Below are positions 46,885 through 57,929 of a stretch of DNA of 64,000 bases, one piece after another. The stretch is taken from positions 102,477-166,476 of the forward strand of contig CAIOYD010000024.1 in the NCBI GenBank assembly GCA_903862415.1, written 5' to 3'. The notes beneath the pieces are model-generated. The model was not told the DNA's origin and ran no database searches. It saw only the letters and a list, made by a program, of their open reading frames with translations. The position numbers and the translations under genes were made by a program. Position 1 is the stretch's first letter. Every line of letters begins with the position of its first letter. Source of the stretch: an uncultured Oxalobacteraceae bacterium (GTDB lineage Bacteria > Pseudomonadota > Gammaproteobacteria > Burkholderiales > Burkholderiaceae_D).

Positions 46885-49139
46885 GTGATAATGATGATTT
46901 GCTGGATGAGGCGCTGCTGATTTTTTTTGATGAAGCCCGTGAAATGCTGCAACAGATTGAAGATTCACTGCTCAGTCTGGAAACCGATCCACAGGATCAG
47001 GAAGCTGTGCACGCGCTGTTTCGCGCAGCTCACACCATTAAAGGTACCAGCGGGATTTTTAATTTGAACCGCGTGGTCAAATTTACTCATCAGGTGGAAA
47101 GTGTACTTGACCGGGTGCGTAAAGGCGGACTCAGTATCGACAGCGGTTTAAGTGAAGCGTTATTTTCCAGCTGCGACATGATTGCTACGCTGCTGCAGCA
47201 AGTCGAACAAAAATGTCAAAATCCGGACGAGCTGGCAGAAGCCGATCGGCATGCGGATGCGCTGGCAGCCAGACTGGGGGCTTATTTGGGACAGACAGCA
47301 GCCGTTGCACCGGTCGCCGCTGAAGCCGAAGAAGCTAGCTATCACACTCCTGGCACAGAAGCCACCTGGCATTTGTCCCTGCGTTTCCAGTCCCACACAT
47401 TTCGCAATGGTTTTGATCCGCTCACGGTAATTGAGTATCTGAAAACGCTGGGTGAAATTGCTTCCATTACTACCATCACCGACAGCATTCCCAGCTGGGA
47501 TGCGTTTGATGCCGAAAGCTGCTATCTGGGTTTTGAAGTACGTCTCAAAACCAGTGCCGCCAAAACAGCGATTGAAGGTGCATTTGAATTTGTCAGCGAA
47601 GATTGCGCTGTGCGTATCATTCCTCCGACCCGTCGTGCTTCGGATTACATTTCGCTCATCAATGAACTGTCGAATGAATTGCGTTTGGGCGACATTCTGG
47701 TGTCCTGTGGTGCCGTTACGCGCGAAGCCCTCAATGACGCACTCGAACATCAAAAAACCATCTCCACCGGTCTGGTACGTCAGAGCGGCCAGGCGATAGG
47801 TGAAATTCTGGTGGCACAAAACAAGGTGGCGCCGGAAGTGGTTGATGCGGCATTGGATCGTCAGGCGCGTTTGCCAGGGGCTCGCCAGGAAGGCGGTTTG
47901 TTTGTCCGCGTACCTGCTGACAAACTCGATGAATTAATCAACCTGGTTGGTGAGCTGGTGATTTGCGGTGCCAGTGCCAGCCTGCAGGCCGTGAATGCTC
48001 AGGATGCCGGTCTGATCGTCACCACACAGCAACTCAGTCGGCTGGTGGAAGAAATTCGTAACGGTGCTCTTGGGTTACGTATGGTGCGCATCGGCGAAAC
48101 CTTTGTGCGCTACCGTCGGGTGGTGCACGATGTTTCTACCGAGCTGGGCAAGACGGTTAATTTAACCATCGATGGCGCCGAAACCGAACTGGATAAATCG
48201 GTAGTCGAAAAAATCGGTGATCCATTAATGCATCTGGTACGCAATTCGCTCGATCATGGCATTGAAATGCCGGAAGTTCGCATCGCTGCCGGCAAACCGG
48301 CCGATGGCACCATCAGCCTGTCTGCAAGACATGATTCCGGCAACATCGTCATTCAGGTCAGCGACGATGGCAAAGGACTCGATGGCGAAGTATTGCTGGC
48401 CAAGGGGCGTGAACGTGGACTGGTGGGAGAAAACCAGATACTGACGGAAGCGGAAAAATTCGATTTGATTTTTGCACCCGGATTTTCTACCGCAGAAAAA
48501 GTCACCAATTTGTCCGGTCGCGGTGTTGGCATGGATGTGGTGCGCAAAAACATTGAAGCGTTGCGCGGTTCGGTCAAAATTTCCAGTGAACTGGGGCAGG
48601 GTACCGCCATCGAAATTCGCTTGCCGCTGACACTGGCCATTATCGATGGTTTCCTGGTCAAAATCGGCGACGGCGCTTTCGTCATTCCCCTGCATGCGGT
48701 GCTGGAATGTATCGATGCCGATCCGAATGACATGAATTTAAACGCCCAATCCGCCGGATTTATCAAGTTGCGCGGTGAAGTTTTACCACTGCTGGATTTG
48801 CGTTCGGTATTTGAATGCCATGATGCTGTCCCAAGCAAACGCCGCATCGTGGTTGTGCAGGGTGGCGGCGGAGCCAAGGCGGGTTTGATTGTCGACCGGC
48901 TCGACGGTGAATACCAGACGGTGATTAAACCACTGGGAAAACTGTTCCGCAATTTAAATGGTATCAGCGGCTCAACGGTGTTGGGCTCAGGTGAAGTTGC
49001 CTTGATTCTCGATGTAGGGTCATTGGTCAAGCTGGCCACACATCATCGTCATGATGATGTCAGTGAACGGCAAAAAATGTTGTTACGGGATTTGCAGGCA
49101 ATGGGAATTGGGCAAAGTAATATCAACCGGGGGTTATGA
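46881..49139 (+). CDS. cheA: Chemotaxis histidine kinase CheA
   Basis: 752 residues. P1 (Hpt) domain with phospho-His51 in [14 protein letters not shown]; a linker to about residue 100, then a region to about 260; a segment at about 263-335 ([20 protein letters not shown], then [11 protein letters not shown]) that resembles the LGEILV-type N-terminal domain of GspE ATPases; then the dimerisation and kinase core ([31 protein letters not shown]) and a C-terminal CheW-like domain. CheA autophosphorylates and passes phosphate to CheY and CheB. Starts inside the STAS gene (4-bp overlap) and overlaps the following MCP gene by 4 bp. Confidence 0.96.
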   Translation: MSDNDDLLDEALLIFFDEAREMLQQIEDSLLSLETDPQDQEAVHALFRAAHTIKGTSGIFNLNRVVKFTHQVESVLDRVRKGGLSIDSGLSEALFSSCDMIATLLQQVEQKCQNPDELAEADRHADALAARLGAYLGQTAAVAPVAAEAEEASYHTPGTEATWHLSLRFQSHTFRNGFDPLTVIEYLKTLGEIASITTITDSIPSWDAFDAESCYLGFEVRLKTSAAKTAIEGAFEFVSEDCAVRIIPPTRRASDYISLINELSNELRLGDILVSCGAVTREALNDALEHQKTISTGLVRQSGQAIGEILVAQNKVAPEVVDAALDRQARLPGARQEGGLFVRVPADKLDELINLVGELVICGASASLQAVNAQDAGLIVTTQQLSRLVEEIRNGALGLRMVRIGETFVRYRRVVHDVSTELGKTVNLTIDGAETELDKSVVEKIGDPLMHLVRNSLDHGIEMPEVRIAAGKPADGTISLSARHDSGNIVIQVSDDGKGLDGEVLLAKGRERGLVGENQILTEAEKFDLIFAPGFSTAEKVTNLSGRGVGMDVVRKNIEALRGSVKISSELGQGTAIEIRLPLTLAIIDGFLVKIGDGAFVIPLHAVLECIDADPNDMNLNAQSAGFIKLRGEVLPLLDLRSVFECHDAVPSKRRIVVVQGGGGAKAGLIVDRLDGEYQTVIKPLGKLFRNLNGISGSTVLGSGEVALILDVGSLVKLATHHRHDDVSERQKMLLRDLQAMGIGQSNINRGL

Positions 49140-52000
49140 TGTTAAAACAATTTGGCGTGGCAGAAAAAACCATAGTGTCTATGGTAATCATGTTGGTGTT
49201 GGGGCTGTACTTATCAATGGGTGGCCCAGGTGGTATCGGTGTTCCCCAGGCAGTTCTGGCGCTGGTTGCTGTGGGCCTGATATTCTGGCTCAAGGCGGCA
49301 CAAAAACAGCAGCAAGATCAGATTGATCAGTTAGCAGATCTGGTGCCGGTGGCTCAGGCTCTGGCGAGCGGCAATTTTTTAGCCAATGCCACCAATCTCG
49401 GTGACGATACCCGAGGCATCGTCGGCAAAGCCCTCAACGAAATTGCCGTCACACTGCAGCGTTTGCGCAGTGCCCAGTTGGTGATGGTCAACCGTCATAA
49501 CGAAGGCTGGATTGACGATGGCATCGAAACCGCCAAATTGCCGGGTACCTTTGGTGAAATCGGTGAATCGATTAACCAGTTGGTGCGTGCCCATATCGGC
49601 GTCAAAATGCAGATCGTCGAGGTCGTCACTGCTTACGCCAAAGGTGATTTCAGCCGCGACATGGAACGTCTGCCAGGTAAGAAAGCCACCATTACTGCCG
49701 CCATTGATCTGGTTCGTGATCAGCTCAAAGCCGCTGAAGCTGCCAATGTGGTCAATACCCGCATTAAATTGGCGCTCGACGCCACTTCCACTTCTGCCAT
49801 GATTGCGGATGCCGAAGGCGATATTATTTACATGAATACCTCGGTGACAAAACTGCTCAACGAAGCCGAAGCCGAAATCCGCAAAGATTTACCCAACTTC
49901 CGTGCCGGTACCATCATCGGCGGCAGTTTTGACCGCTTCCATAAAAACGTGGCCCATCAGCGCAATATGCTCGCCAGTCTGCGTACCAGCCACAGCACCG
50001 ATATTCGTGTGGGTGGTCGCGTGTTTGGCTTGATCGCCACACCGATGTTTAATGACAAAGGCGAACGCCTTGGTACCGTGGTGGAGTGGAAAGATCGCGC
50101 CGCAGAAATTGCTGCTGCCACTGCCGCCAGTGAAAATGCCCGCATCAAAATGGCGCTCGACGCCACCTCCACGGCGGCCATGATAGCCGACGCCGATGGT
50201 CAGATTGTGTACATGAATAATTCCGTCGCGACCCTGCTGAGTGAAGCCGAAGGCGATATCCGCAAAGAGTTGCATGATTTCCGCGCCAGCGATGTGGTCG
50301 GTGGCAGTTTTGATCGTTTCCATAAAAATGTTTCGCATCAGCGCAATATGCTGGCCAAACTGCGCGCACCGCATATGGTTGACATTCAGGTCGGCGGCCG
50401 TACTTTCGGCCTGATTGCGACTCCGATGTTTAATGCGCAAAATGAACGACTCGGCACCGTCGTCGAATGGAAAGATCGTGCTTTTGAAATCGAAGCTGAA
50501 CGCAGTGCCCGCAGCAATGCCCGTGTACGTCAGGCCCTCGATAAATGTTCAACCTCGGTGATGATCGCCGACGCCGACGGTCAGATCATTTACATGAATG
50601 AATCTGTCACCACGATGATGAAAGTGGCAGAAAACGATTTCCGCAAAGATTTGCCGCAATTCCGTGTCGATGACATTATCGGTGGCAGTTTTGACCGCTT
50701 CCATAAAAATCCGGCCATGCAGCGCAATATGTTAGGCAGCCTGCGCAGCACCCACCGCACCCAGATTGTGGTCGGCGGCCGCACCATGGCCTTAACCGCC
50801 AGTCCGATCACGTCCAAAGACGGTGAACGTCTCGGTACCGTGGTGGAATGGAATGACCGTACCGCAGAAGTCGTGGTTGAAGGTGAGATCGCCAACATTG
50901 TGGAAGGTGCGGTCCAGGGTAACTTTACCACCCGGATCGATCCGACCGGAAAAACCGGCTTCTTCGCCACACTGGCAGGCGGCATGAATCGCCTCATGGA
51001 TACCAGTGAAGTTGGTCTCAATGAAGTAGTGCGCATGCTCAAAGCACTGGCAACCGGTGACCTGACCCAGCGCATCACGGCTGACTATTATGGTACTTTT
51101 GGTGAGTTAAAAGAGTACTCCAATACCACCACCGATCAACTCGCCAGCATCATCGGTGATGTACGCAATGCCGCCGATGCTCTCACTTCTGCATCTGAAC
51201 AAGTCAGTTCAACCGCGCAAAGTCTGTCGCAGTCCGCTTCCGAGCAGGCTGCCGGAGTGGAGCGCACCAGTAGTTCGGTGGAGGAATTGGCCAGTTCGGT
51301 GGCGCAAAATTCGGAAAATGCCAAAGTCACCGACAGCATGGCCACCAAGTCAGCCACGGAAGCGGTTGAAGGTGGTGATGCGGTTACCCGTACTGCGGAA
51401 GCCATGAAACAGATCGCCAGCAAGGTCGGCATCATTGATGACATTGCCGATCAAACCAATCTGCTGGCACTGAATGCGGCGATTGAAGCCGCCCGTGCCG
51501 GAGCTTCAGGCAAGGGTTTTGCCGTGGTGGCAGCCGAAGTGCGCAAACTGGCTGAACGCAGCCAGGTGGCCTCCAAAGAAATCGGCGAACTGGCCACCAA
51601 CAGTGTGGTGATGTCAGAAACAGCCGGACGTCTGCTCAACGCCATGATTCCTTCGATCCGGAAAACTTCTGATCTGGTACAGGAAATTACCGCCGCCTCG
51701 GATGAACAAACCAGTGGCCTCGGTCATATCAGCACGGCCATGAGTCAGTTGAATCAGGCGACGCAGCAAAATGCAGCCGCTTCGGAACAACTGGCGGCAA
51801 CCGCGGAAGAAATGTCCGGTCAGGCAGGTGCCTTGCAACAGTTGATGGATTTCTTCAAGGTTGACGGCAACAGCAAAACCAGAGCTCCGGTGGAAACAGC
51901 CCGCAAAGCCAGTCCGAGTCTGGGCAGCGGAGGCGGCGGTGGTGCGCGCAAGACAACTACTGCAGCATTGATTGACGAGTCGCAATTTAAACGGTTTTAA
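49136..52000 (+). CDS. Methyl-accepting chemotaxis protein with three tandem PAS domains
   Basis: 954 residues. Two adjacent N-terminal membrane helices (about 14-33 and 38-56) with no periplasmic domain, HAMP-like segments (about 60-200), three PAS repeats of exactly 127 residues each (about 205-585; see the repeat entry), a further HAMP-like stretch (about 590-680), then the MCP signalling domain with [18 protein letters not shown]. The tail ends DESQFKRF, not the usual aromatic NWETF-type tether for CheR/CheB. Sensing must be cytosolic, possibly via cofactors in the PAS pockets. It overlaps cheA by 4 bp, so it is likely the main partner of this CheA. Confidence 0.93.
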   Translation: MMLKQFGVAEKTIVSMVIMLVLGLYLSMGGPGGIGVPQAVLALVAVGLIFWLKAAQKQQQDQIDQLADLVPVAQALASGNFLANATNLGDDTRGIVGKALNEIAVTLQRLRSAQLVMVNRHNEGWIDDGIETAKLPGTFGEIGESINQLVRAHIGVKMQIVEVVTAYAKGDFSRDMERLPGKKATITAAIDLVRDQLKAAEAANVVNTRIKLALDATSTSAMIADAEGDIIYMNTSVTKLLNEAEAEIRKDLPNFRAGTIIGGSFDRFHKNVAHQRNMLASLRTSHSTDIRVGGRVFGLIATPMFNDKGERLGTVVEWKDRAAEIAAATAASENARIKMALDATSTAAMIADADGQIVYMNNSVATLLSEAEGDIRKELHDFRASDVVGGSFDRFHKNVSHQRNMLAKLRAPHMVDIQVGGRTFGLIATPMFNAQNERLGTVVEWKDRAFEIEAERSARSNARVRQALDKCSTSVMIADADGQIIYMNESVTTMMKVAENDFRKDLPQFRVDDIIGGSFDRFHKNPAMQRNMLGSLRSTHRTQIVVGGRTMALTASPITSKDGERLGTVVEWNDRTAEVVVEGEIANIVEGAVQGNFTTRIDPTGKTGFFATLAGGMNRLMDTSEVGLNEVVRMLKALATGDLTQRITADYYGTFGELKEYSNTTTDQLASIIGDVRNAADALTSASEQVSSTAQSLSQSASEQAAGVERTSSSVEELASSVAQNSENAKVTDSMATKSATEAVEGGDAVTRTAEAMKQIASKVGIIDDIADQTNLLALNAAIEAARAGASGKGFAVVAAEVRKLAERSQVASKEIGELATNSVVMSETAGRLLNAMIPSIRKTSDLVQEITAASDEQTSGLGHISTAMSQLNQATQQNAAASEQLAATAEEMSGQAGALQQLMDFFKVDGNSKTRAPVETARKASPSLGSGGGGGARKTTTAALIDESQFKRF
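49750..50892 (+). repeat. Three in-frame tandem PAS-encoding repeats of 381 bp
   Basis: Equivalent positions fall at 49771, 50152 and 50533, exactly 381 bp (127 codons) apart twice. Conserved blocks in each unit: MIADA-G-I-YMN, then (I/V)[25 protein letters not shown] or ASPITS, and [11 protein letters not shown]. Units 1 and 2 are closer in the second half than unit 3. The exact spacing suggests duplication of a single domain cassette. Confidence 0.85.
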
Positions 52001-52089
52001 CGTGATGCAACCAAAGCATATCAATCCTATGCTTTGGTTAATTCCATCTGAAGTAGTGAAGTAGAAAATCAAAGCAATGGGTGAAGCCA

Positions 52090-52611
52090 ATGGCAAAGCA
52101 AACGTACGGTAACAGTGTGGCGATGATTGAAGAGGATAGCATCACGGAAACCAGGCAGTATCTGACTTTTTCCGTCGGCAAGGAAGTGTTTGCGCTCGGT
52201 ATTGCGACCATCAAGGAAATTCTGCGCAATGTCCAGCTGGCTACGGTGCCGTTAATGCCACCGCACATGCGTGGCGTGATTAATTTGCGTGGTGCCGTGG
52301 TGCCGGTGATTGATCTGGCGGTGCTGTTTGGTCGCGATGCTTCCGAAGTCAGCAAACGTACTTCCGTGATCGTGCTCGAAATTACCGATGAAGGTGAATC
52401 TCTCGATATCGGTATTATGGTCGATGCGGTGTCAGCAGTGATTGAAATCGGTGCCGAAAAAATCGAACCGGCTCCCAGTTTCGGCACTCCGGTGCGGGCT
52501 GAATTTATCGAAGGCTTGGGTAAGCTGGATGAGGGTTTTGTGATTATTCTAAATGCGGAACGGACCTTTTCGTTACGCCAGATGGCGCCGGATCCTCAGA
52601 CTGAAGCCTGA
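52090..52611 (+). CDS. cheW: Chemotaxis coupling protein CheW
   Basis: Links MCPs to CheA. 173 residues from the ATG at 52090; a GTG three codons earlier is possible. One CheW beta-barrel domain: RQYLTFSVGKEVFALGIATI, PPHMRGVINLRGAVVPVIDL and, near the end, ILNAERTF. Slightly extended at the N-terminus. Placed between the PAS-MCP and cheR genes on the same strand. Confidence 0.95.
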   Translation: MAKQTYGNSVAMIEEDSITETRQYLTFSVGKEVFALGIATIKEILRNVQLATVPLMPPHMRGVINLRGAVVPVIDLAVLFGRDASEVSKRTSVIVLEITDEGESLDIGIMVDAVSAVIEIGAEKIEPAPSFGTPVRAEFIEGLGKLDEGFVIILNAERTFSLRQMAPDPQTEA

Positions 52612-52652
52612 ATTGACTCTCGACCCAATGCCTAATTTATGGTGCAAGCAAA

Positions 52653-53474
52653 ATGGAATTAAATGGAATCAGCGATCTTGAATTTGCCACGATCCGGGAC
52701 TTTATTTTTCAGAAAGCCGGAATATCGCTTACCCCATCCAAAAAAGCGCTGGTCTGCAGCCGTTTGTTTAAACGCGTGCAGGCCAATAAGCTCGATTCCT
52801 ATGGTGCGTATTTTGAGCTGATTAAATCGGGCGTGCATCCGGCGGAACAGCAGATGGCCATCAATTTGCTGACCACCAATGAAACCTATTTTTTCCGTGA
52901 ACCCAAACATTTCGACATGCTCACGGAAATTGCCGAAAAAGCTGATCGCGGCCGTACCTTCCGCGTCTGGAGTGCCGCCTGCTCCACCGGCGAAGAAGTC
53001 TACACGATAGCCATGACACTGGCCGACATGACCCGCCTGGGGCGCGCGCCCAAATGGGAAGTGCGCGGCTCCGACATCAGTACCCGGGTGCTCGATGCCG
53101 CTCGCTTGGGACATTATTCGTTTGATCGCACCGAAGATATTCCGCAGGAATTTTTAAAGCGCTATTGTCTGTGCGGCACCGGCCCCTATGAAGGCACTCT
53201 GCTGATGGACTCGTCGCTGCGCGACAAAGCCGAATTTGCCCAGATTAATCTGATTGAGCCCTTGCCGCAACTAGTTCCATTTGATGTCATCTTCTTGCGC
53301 AATGTATTGATCTACTTCGATCCACCAGTAAAGCGTAAGGTGGTGACGCAGTTGCTGGCCAATTTAACGCCGGAAGGCGTACTCTTTGTCGGCATGGCCG
53401 AAACGCTCAATGGCCTCATTGAAGGTCTGGTGACGGTCGGTCCGGGTGCTTATCGTCTGGAGCGCCGCAAATGA
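52653..53474 (+). CDS. cheR: Chemotaxis protein methyltransferase CheR
   Basis: Methylates glutamates of MCPs with SAM for adaptation. 273 residues. The N-terminal helical domain carries NETYFFREPKHF (about 89-100), and SAM binding is through VWSAACSTGEEVYTIA (about 108-123). The C-terminal FDVIFLRNVLIYFD and GVLFVGMAETL segments are typical. Its stop overlaps the cheD start by 4 bp. Confidence 0.95.
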   Translation: MELNGISDLEFATIRDFIFQKAGISLTPSKKALVCSRLFKRVQANKLDSYGAYFELIKSGVHPAEQQMAINLLTTNETYFFREPKHFDMLTEIAEKADRGRTFRVWSAACSTGEEVYTIAMTLADMTRLGRAPKWEVRGSDISTRVLDAARLGHYSFDRTEDIPQEFLKRYCLCGTGPYEGTLLMDSSLRDKAEFAQINLIEPLPQLVPFDVIFLRNVLIYFDPPVKRKVVTQLLANLTPEGVLFVGMAETLNGLIEGLVTVGPGAYRLERRK

Positions 53475-53977
53475 CCATGCACAGTTTTAATGATCTGGCA
53501 GCGCGGGAAATTTTCCTCAATCCGGGCGAAATCGGTTGTGGCTTCAAAAATGAAGTATTCGGCACCCTGCTGGGTTCCTGTGTGGCCATTACGCTGTGGC
53601 ATCCAAAACGTCGTTTTGGCAGTATCTGTCATTTTGTTTTACCTTCGGTGCCGGATTTTCGCATGGATGACGGCAAATATGGCACCAGTGCCTTTGCCCA
53701 GCAAAAAAACGATTTGATCCGCCACGGCGTTAATCTGCGGGAATGTGTGGCCAAAATATTTGGTGGCGGACAAATGTTTTCCAATTCGGGCGCGCAGGAT
53801 ATCGGACTGCGCAACATTACCATGGCACGACAACTCGTCAGTGAAGCAGGTCTGACAATTGCAGCTGAAAACGTTGGCAACGAGGGTTATCGACGTTTAT
53901 ATTTTGACGTCGAAACCGGTGAAGTCTGGGTTAAATTCGATTGGCTTGACAGCGATCAGGAAGATAAAGTGCTATGA
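53471..53977 (+). CDS. cheD: Chemoreceptor glutamine deamidase CheD
   Basis: 168 residues. Deamidates glutamines of MCPs and, in some species, modulates CheY-phosphatases of the CheC type. The conserved [12 protein letters not shown] gives the nucleophile Cys, and ICHFVLP gives the His; Thr precedes the Cys as in CheD of Thermotoga. Overlaps cheR and cheB by 4 bp each, so the adaptation enzymes are made together. Confidence 0.94.
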   Translation: MTMHSFNDLAAREIFLNPGEIGCGFKNEVFGTLLGSCVAITLWHPKRRFGSICHFVLPSVPDFRMDDGKYGTSAFAQQKNDLIRHGVNLRECVAKIFGGGQMFSNSGAQDIGLRNITMARQLVSEAGLTIAAENVGNEGYRRLYFDVETGEVWVKFDWLDSDQEDKVL

Positions 53978-55038
53978 GCAATCGTATCAAGGTTTTGATT
54001 GTGGACGATTCCGCCGTAGTGCGTCAGGTACTCTCTGGTGTATTGTCGAGCGATCCGCAAATCAACGTCATCGGCACCGCCGCTGACCCGATACTGGCGC
54101 AGGAAAAAATGGCCATTGAATGGCCGGACGTGATTGTTCTGGACGTGGAAATGCCGCGCATGGATGGCATCACGTTTTTAAAAAAAATCATGCACGAGCG
54201 TCCAACCCGGGTGCTGATTTGCTCGACCCTGACCGAAACCGGAGCAGAAACCACCATGCAGGCGCTCGCTGCCGGTGCGGTTGGCTTTGTCACCAAACCC
54301 AAGCTGGGTCTGAAAACCTTTTTGTCCGACTCCTCCGCGGAAATGATCCGCAACGTCAAACAGGCCGCGCAGGCCACGCCACGCAATTTTGGTCGTGGCA
54401 CCCCGCCGGTGCCATATGCGGATAAAGTGGAAAAGAAATCCACACCATCGTCGATGGCCGAATCATCCAATAAAATTATTGCCATCGGCACTTCTACCGG
54501 CGGCACCCAGGCTCTGGAAGTGTTGCTCACGGCCCTGCCAAAATTTTGCCCCGGCATCGTCATCGTGCAACACATGCCGGAAAAATTCACCGCCATGTTT
54601 GCCGAACGGCTGAATGGTTTATGTGCCATTGAGGTGCGTGAAGCCAAAAACGGCGACCGGGTCAATATCGGTCGTGCCCTGATTGCTCCGGGTGGAATGC
54701 ATATGCGCCTCATACGCAGCGGTGCCTTTTTCAATGTCGAAGTGTGCGATGGCCCACCCGTCAATCGGCATAAACCTTCCGTCGATGTGCTCTTCAAATC
54801 GGTGTCCGGTGTAGCGCGTGATAATGCCCTGGGCATCATCATGACCGGCATGGGTGACGATGGTGCTCGCGGACTGCGTGAAATGCATGATGTCGGTTCG
54901 GCCACCATTGCCCAGGATGAAGCCAGTTGTGTGGTCTTTGGTATGCCAAAGGAAGCCATCAAGCTCGGCGGGGTGGACCAGATATTACCTTTGAATCAGA
55001 TTGCCGCTGAAATCAAAAAATTCTCGCAGGAGCATTAA
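53974..55038 (+). CDS. cheB: Chemotaxis methylesterase/glutaminase CheB
   Basis: 354 residues. An N-terminal receiver domain (Asp11-Asp12, phospho-acceptor Asp57 in [12 protein letters not shown]) and a C-terminal methylesterase with catalytic Ser in [10 protein letters not shown], His in [16 protein letters not shown] and Asp in [11 protein letters not shown]. Reverses CheR methylation when phosphorylated by CheA. Overlaps cheD by 4 bp and is followed after 58 bp by a large sensor-kinase gene. Confidence 0.96.
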   Translation: MSNRIKVLIVDDSAVVRQVLSGVLSSDPQINVIGTAADPILAQEKMAIEWPDVIVLDVEMPRMDGITFLKKIMHERPTRVLICSTLTETGAETTMQALAAGAVGFVTKPKLGLKTFLSDSSAEMIRNVKQAAQATPRNFGRGTPPVPYADKVEKKSTPSSMAESSNKIIAIGTSTGGTQALEVLLTALPKFCPGIVIVQHMPEKFTAMFAERLNGLCAIEVREAKNGDRVNIGRALIAPGGMHMRLIRSGAFFNVEVCDGPPVNRHKPSVDVLFKSVSGVARDNALGIIMTGMGDDGARGLREMHDVGSATIAQDEASCVVFGMPKEAIKLGGVDQILPLNQIAAEIKKFSQEH

Positions 55039-55096
55039 GCTGTAACACTAATCGCCGTTTTTTGCTCCAAGAAGCAGCAACAAGGATGTCAAGTCT

Positions 55097-57916
55097 ATGC
55101 CAGCAGCAAAACTTCCAGCCACAGAAAGCGAACGTCTGCGTTCGCTGCGTGCGCTCAATATTCTGGATACACTTCCGGAAGAGGAGTTTGACGCACTGGT
55201 CAACACCGCAGCAATCATTTGTCAGGTGCCAATTTCTGCCATCAGTCTGGTCGATACCGACCGGCAGTGGTTTAAGTCTGTCGTCGGTCTGCCAGGGGTT
55301 ACCGAAACTGCGCGCAATCTGGCCTTTTGCGCCTACACCATCCTCGAAGATGGCATCCTTGAGGTGCCGGATGCCCAGCAAGATCCACGCTTTGTTGATA
55401 ATCTGCTGGTCACAGCGGATCCAAAAATTCGCTTCTATGCCGGTGCGCCCCTGCGTCTGAGTGACGGCACCCATGTTGGTGCCTTGTGCGTGATTGATCG
55501 CCAACCACGTCAGCTGGAACCTTATCAACGTGATGCCTTGAAACATTTATCCCGTGCCATCAGCATTGCCCTGGAATCACGCCGAGCCTCGCAGGAACTC
55601 ATCCTCAGTCAGGACAGATTGTTGCGCCACTTTGATATGGCTCCGGTGATGATGCATTCGATTGATCCGGAGGGCGTGCTGGTGTCTGTCAATGCGCGCT
55701 GGCTGACTACACTGGGATATAGCCGCGAAGAAGTGTTGGGAAAATATTCACGCGATTTTTTAACCGCGGAATCGCATCAGCGTGCCATCCAAGACATTCT
55801 GCCGCAGTTTTACAGCACTGGTCGTTGCGATAACGTCCCTTATCAAATGGTATGCAAATCAGGAAAAATCATCGATGTACTGTTATCAGGTACATTTGAA
55901 AAAGATCAAAACGGCAAATACTACAGCGTCGCAGTGATGGAAAATATCACCGCCAAAACGGAAGCCATGCGCGCCACCAACAGCCTGCTCGATGCGGTGA
56001 AATCGCAGTTTATTGTCTCGATCACCGATGCACAGGGCAAGTTTATCGAAGTCAATGACGCTTTCTGCCAGATCACCGGTTACAGCCGGGAAGAATTAAA
56101 ACATCAGAGTCACCAGATACTCCATTCCGCCGCCAACTCCCCCGAACTGTTTACCGCCATGTGGCAACAGATCAGCTCCGGCCGTTCATGGCGTGGCGAA
56201 ATCTGTGATAAAAACAAGGCGGGACATTTATATTGGGTCGACTGTTCCATCTCGCCGTTGTTTGATGACCATGATCAGATTGAACGCTATATTGCTTTCA
56301 GTGTCGATATCACCGAGCGGATTGAGCAAAGCAAAATCATGCAAACCGCCTCGGAGCGCATGATGCTGGCCACCAACAGCGGTGGTATTGGCGTATGGGA
56401 TTATGACGCCGTCACCGGGGCACTTAACTGGGATGGCTGGATGTACCGTTTATATGGCATGCAAAATGCCATTGAATTGGGCGCATACGAATTATGGGGC
56501 GATGACAGCTCGAAACTGGAATCTGAGGCTCAGCAGCAGATTGCCATGGATTATCCCATGTGGGTTCGCCATTTGCATCCGCAAGACCGTGAACGCGCCA
56601 CCGCCAGTATTCAAAGTGCGCTCGATGGTGATGCGGAATTTAATACCGAATTCCGTATCATCTGGCCCGACGGCAGCATCCACAGCTTACGTGCCACCGG
56701 CGTGGTTTCGCACGATCAACGCGGCAAGGCTATCCGTATGGTGGGTGCTAACTGGGATGTTACTCCGCTGCGCGAGCTCAGTACCCAGCTGGCAGAAAAC
56801 ACTGAAAAGCTGCGCTTCAATGAGGAGCGATTTAATCTCGCCGTGTATGGAGCCAATGATGGTTTGTGGGATCGTGATTTGGTCAATGGCACCATTTATT
56901 ATTCACCTCGCTGGAAATCCATGCTCGGATATGAAGAAGATGAATTGCCCAATGAAGTTTCCACCTGGGATAACCAGGTTCATCCGGAAGATAAAATCCG
57001 GGTTATACGCAGTGTCGACGCCTGCATCAGTTCCAACACCAACCGCTTCAGCAATGAATACCGTATGCGTCATAAAGACGGGCATTATGTCTGGGTACTT
57101 GATCGCGGATTGATTCAGCGTGATAGCCATGGAAATCCAACTCGCTTCATTGGTTTTCATACCGACATCAGTGAACAGAAGCAGGTGGAGCGTTTAAAAA
57201 GCGAATTCATTTCCACTGTCAGTCATGAACTGCGCACCCCGCTGACCTCGATTTCCGCTTCTCTTGGTTTGCTCGAAGCCGGTGTGTTTGGTGAGTTACC
57301 ATCCAAAGCCTTGGGACTGGTAAATATCGCCAGTAAAAACAGCAAACGCCTTATTACTTTGGTGAATGACATTCTGGATATGGAAAAACTGTTGTCGGGG
57401 AAATCAATATTCCGCAGTGATGAAATTGATATGAATGAATTGATTAACCAATCCATCGTCATGAATGCCGAATACGCCGCTTCGTATGGCGCTCATTTTG
57501 AATTTAATGCCCAACCGAAGTTGACCGCAGCCCTTGGTGATCATGACCGACTAATGCAGGTCTTGGCCAATCTGATGTCGAATGCAGCCAAATTTACCCC
57601 GCCAGGACAAGCGGTTCATATTCGCCTCATGGAAGCAGGTCGGTTCCTCAAGGTTGAAGTGCAGGATCATGGTCCTGGTGTGCCAATGGAATTCCGGCCG
57701 CGGATTTTTTCCGAATTTGCTCAGGCGGACAGTGGTGACACCCGCAAACAGGGCGGTACCGGGTTGGGCTTAAATATCACCAAAAAACTGGTGTCCCGAA
57801 TGGATGGTGAGATTGGTTATGAAACGGAATTGGGCTGTGGATCAACCTTTTGGTTCACCATTCCACTGGCCTTGCCGCATTCCGACATCTTATTGACGTT
57901 ACCATCGGTTGAATAA
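55097..57916 (+). CDS. Cytosolic sensor histidine kinase with GAF and several PAS domains
   Basis: 939 residues, no membrane helix. A GAF domain (about 25-165, with FDALVNTAAIICQVPISAIS and FCAYTI), then four PAS/PAC units (about 175-290, 300-415, 420-560, 570-700; WDYDAVTGALNWDG and WDRDLVNGTIYYSPRWK mark PAS_3 types), HisKA with His710 in [15 protein letters not shown], and an HATPase domain. Its kinase core is almost the same as that of the gene at 41108. No receiver is attached. The 3' end reaches 8 bp beyond the first possible start of the next kinase gene. Confidence 0.92.
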   Translation: MPAAKLPATESERLRSLRALNILDTLPEEEFDALVNTAAIICQVPISAISLVDTDRQWFKSVVGLPGVTETARNLAFCAYTILEDGILEVPDAQQDPRFVDNLLVTADPKIRFYAGAPLRLSDGTHVGALCVIDRQPRQLEPYQRDALKHLSRAISIALESRRASQELILSQDRLLRHFDMAPVMMHSIDPEGVLVSVNARWLTTLGYSREEVLGKYSRDFLTAESHQRAIQDILPQFYSTGRCDNVPYQMVCKSGKIIDVLLSGTFEKDQNGKYYSVAVMENITAKTEAMRATNSLLDAVKSQFIVSITDAQGKFIEVNDAFCQITGYSREELKHQSHQILHSAANSPELFTAMWQQISSGRSWRGEICDKNKAGHLYWVDCSISPLFDDHDQIERYIAFSVDITERIEQSKIMQTASERMMLATNSGGIGVWDYDAVTGALNWDGWMYRLYGMQNAIELGAYELWGDDSSKLESEAQQQIAMDYPMWVRHLHPQDRERATASIQSALDGDAEFNTEFRIIWPDGSIHSLRATGVVSHDQRGKAIRMVGANWDVTPLRELSTQLAENTEKLRFNEERFNLAVYGANDGLWDRDLVNGTIYYSPRWKSMLGYEEDELPNEVSTWDNQVHPEDKIRVIRSVDACISSNTNRFSNEYRMRHKDGHYVWVLDRGLIQRDSHGNPTRFIGFHTDISEQKQVERLKSEFISTVSHELRTPLTSISASLGLLEAGVFGELPSKALGLVNIASKNSKRLITLVNDILDMEKLLSGKSIFRSDEIDMNELINQSIVMNAEYAASYGAHFEFNAQPKLTAALGDHDRLMQVLANLMSNAAKFTPPGQAVHIRLMEAGRFLKVEVQDHGPGVPMEFRPRIFSEFAQADSGDTRKQGGTGLGLNITKKLVSRMDGEIGYETELGCGSTFWFTIPLALPHSDILLTLPSVE

Positions 57917-57929
57917 AGAAAATCACACC

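Noticed and set aside
51970..52000. C-terminal tether pentapeptide on the PAS-MCP
   Set aside because: The end QFKRF lacks the Trp-x-x-Phe pattern; it may still bind but is not a recognised tether.
54024..54962. 312-codon minus-strand frame
   Set aside because: Antisense shadow of cheB, whose receiver and esterase motifs are complete.
56382..57113. 243-codon plus-strand frame in another phase
   Set aside because: Out-of-phase shadow inside the GAF/PAS kinase gene.
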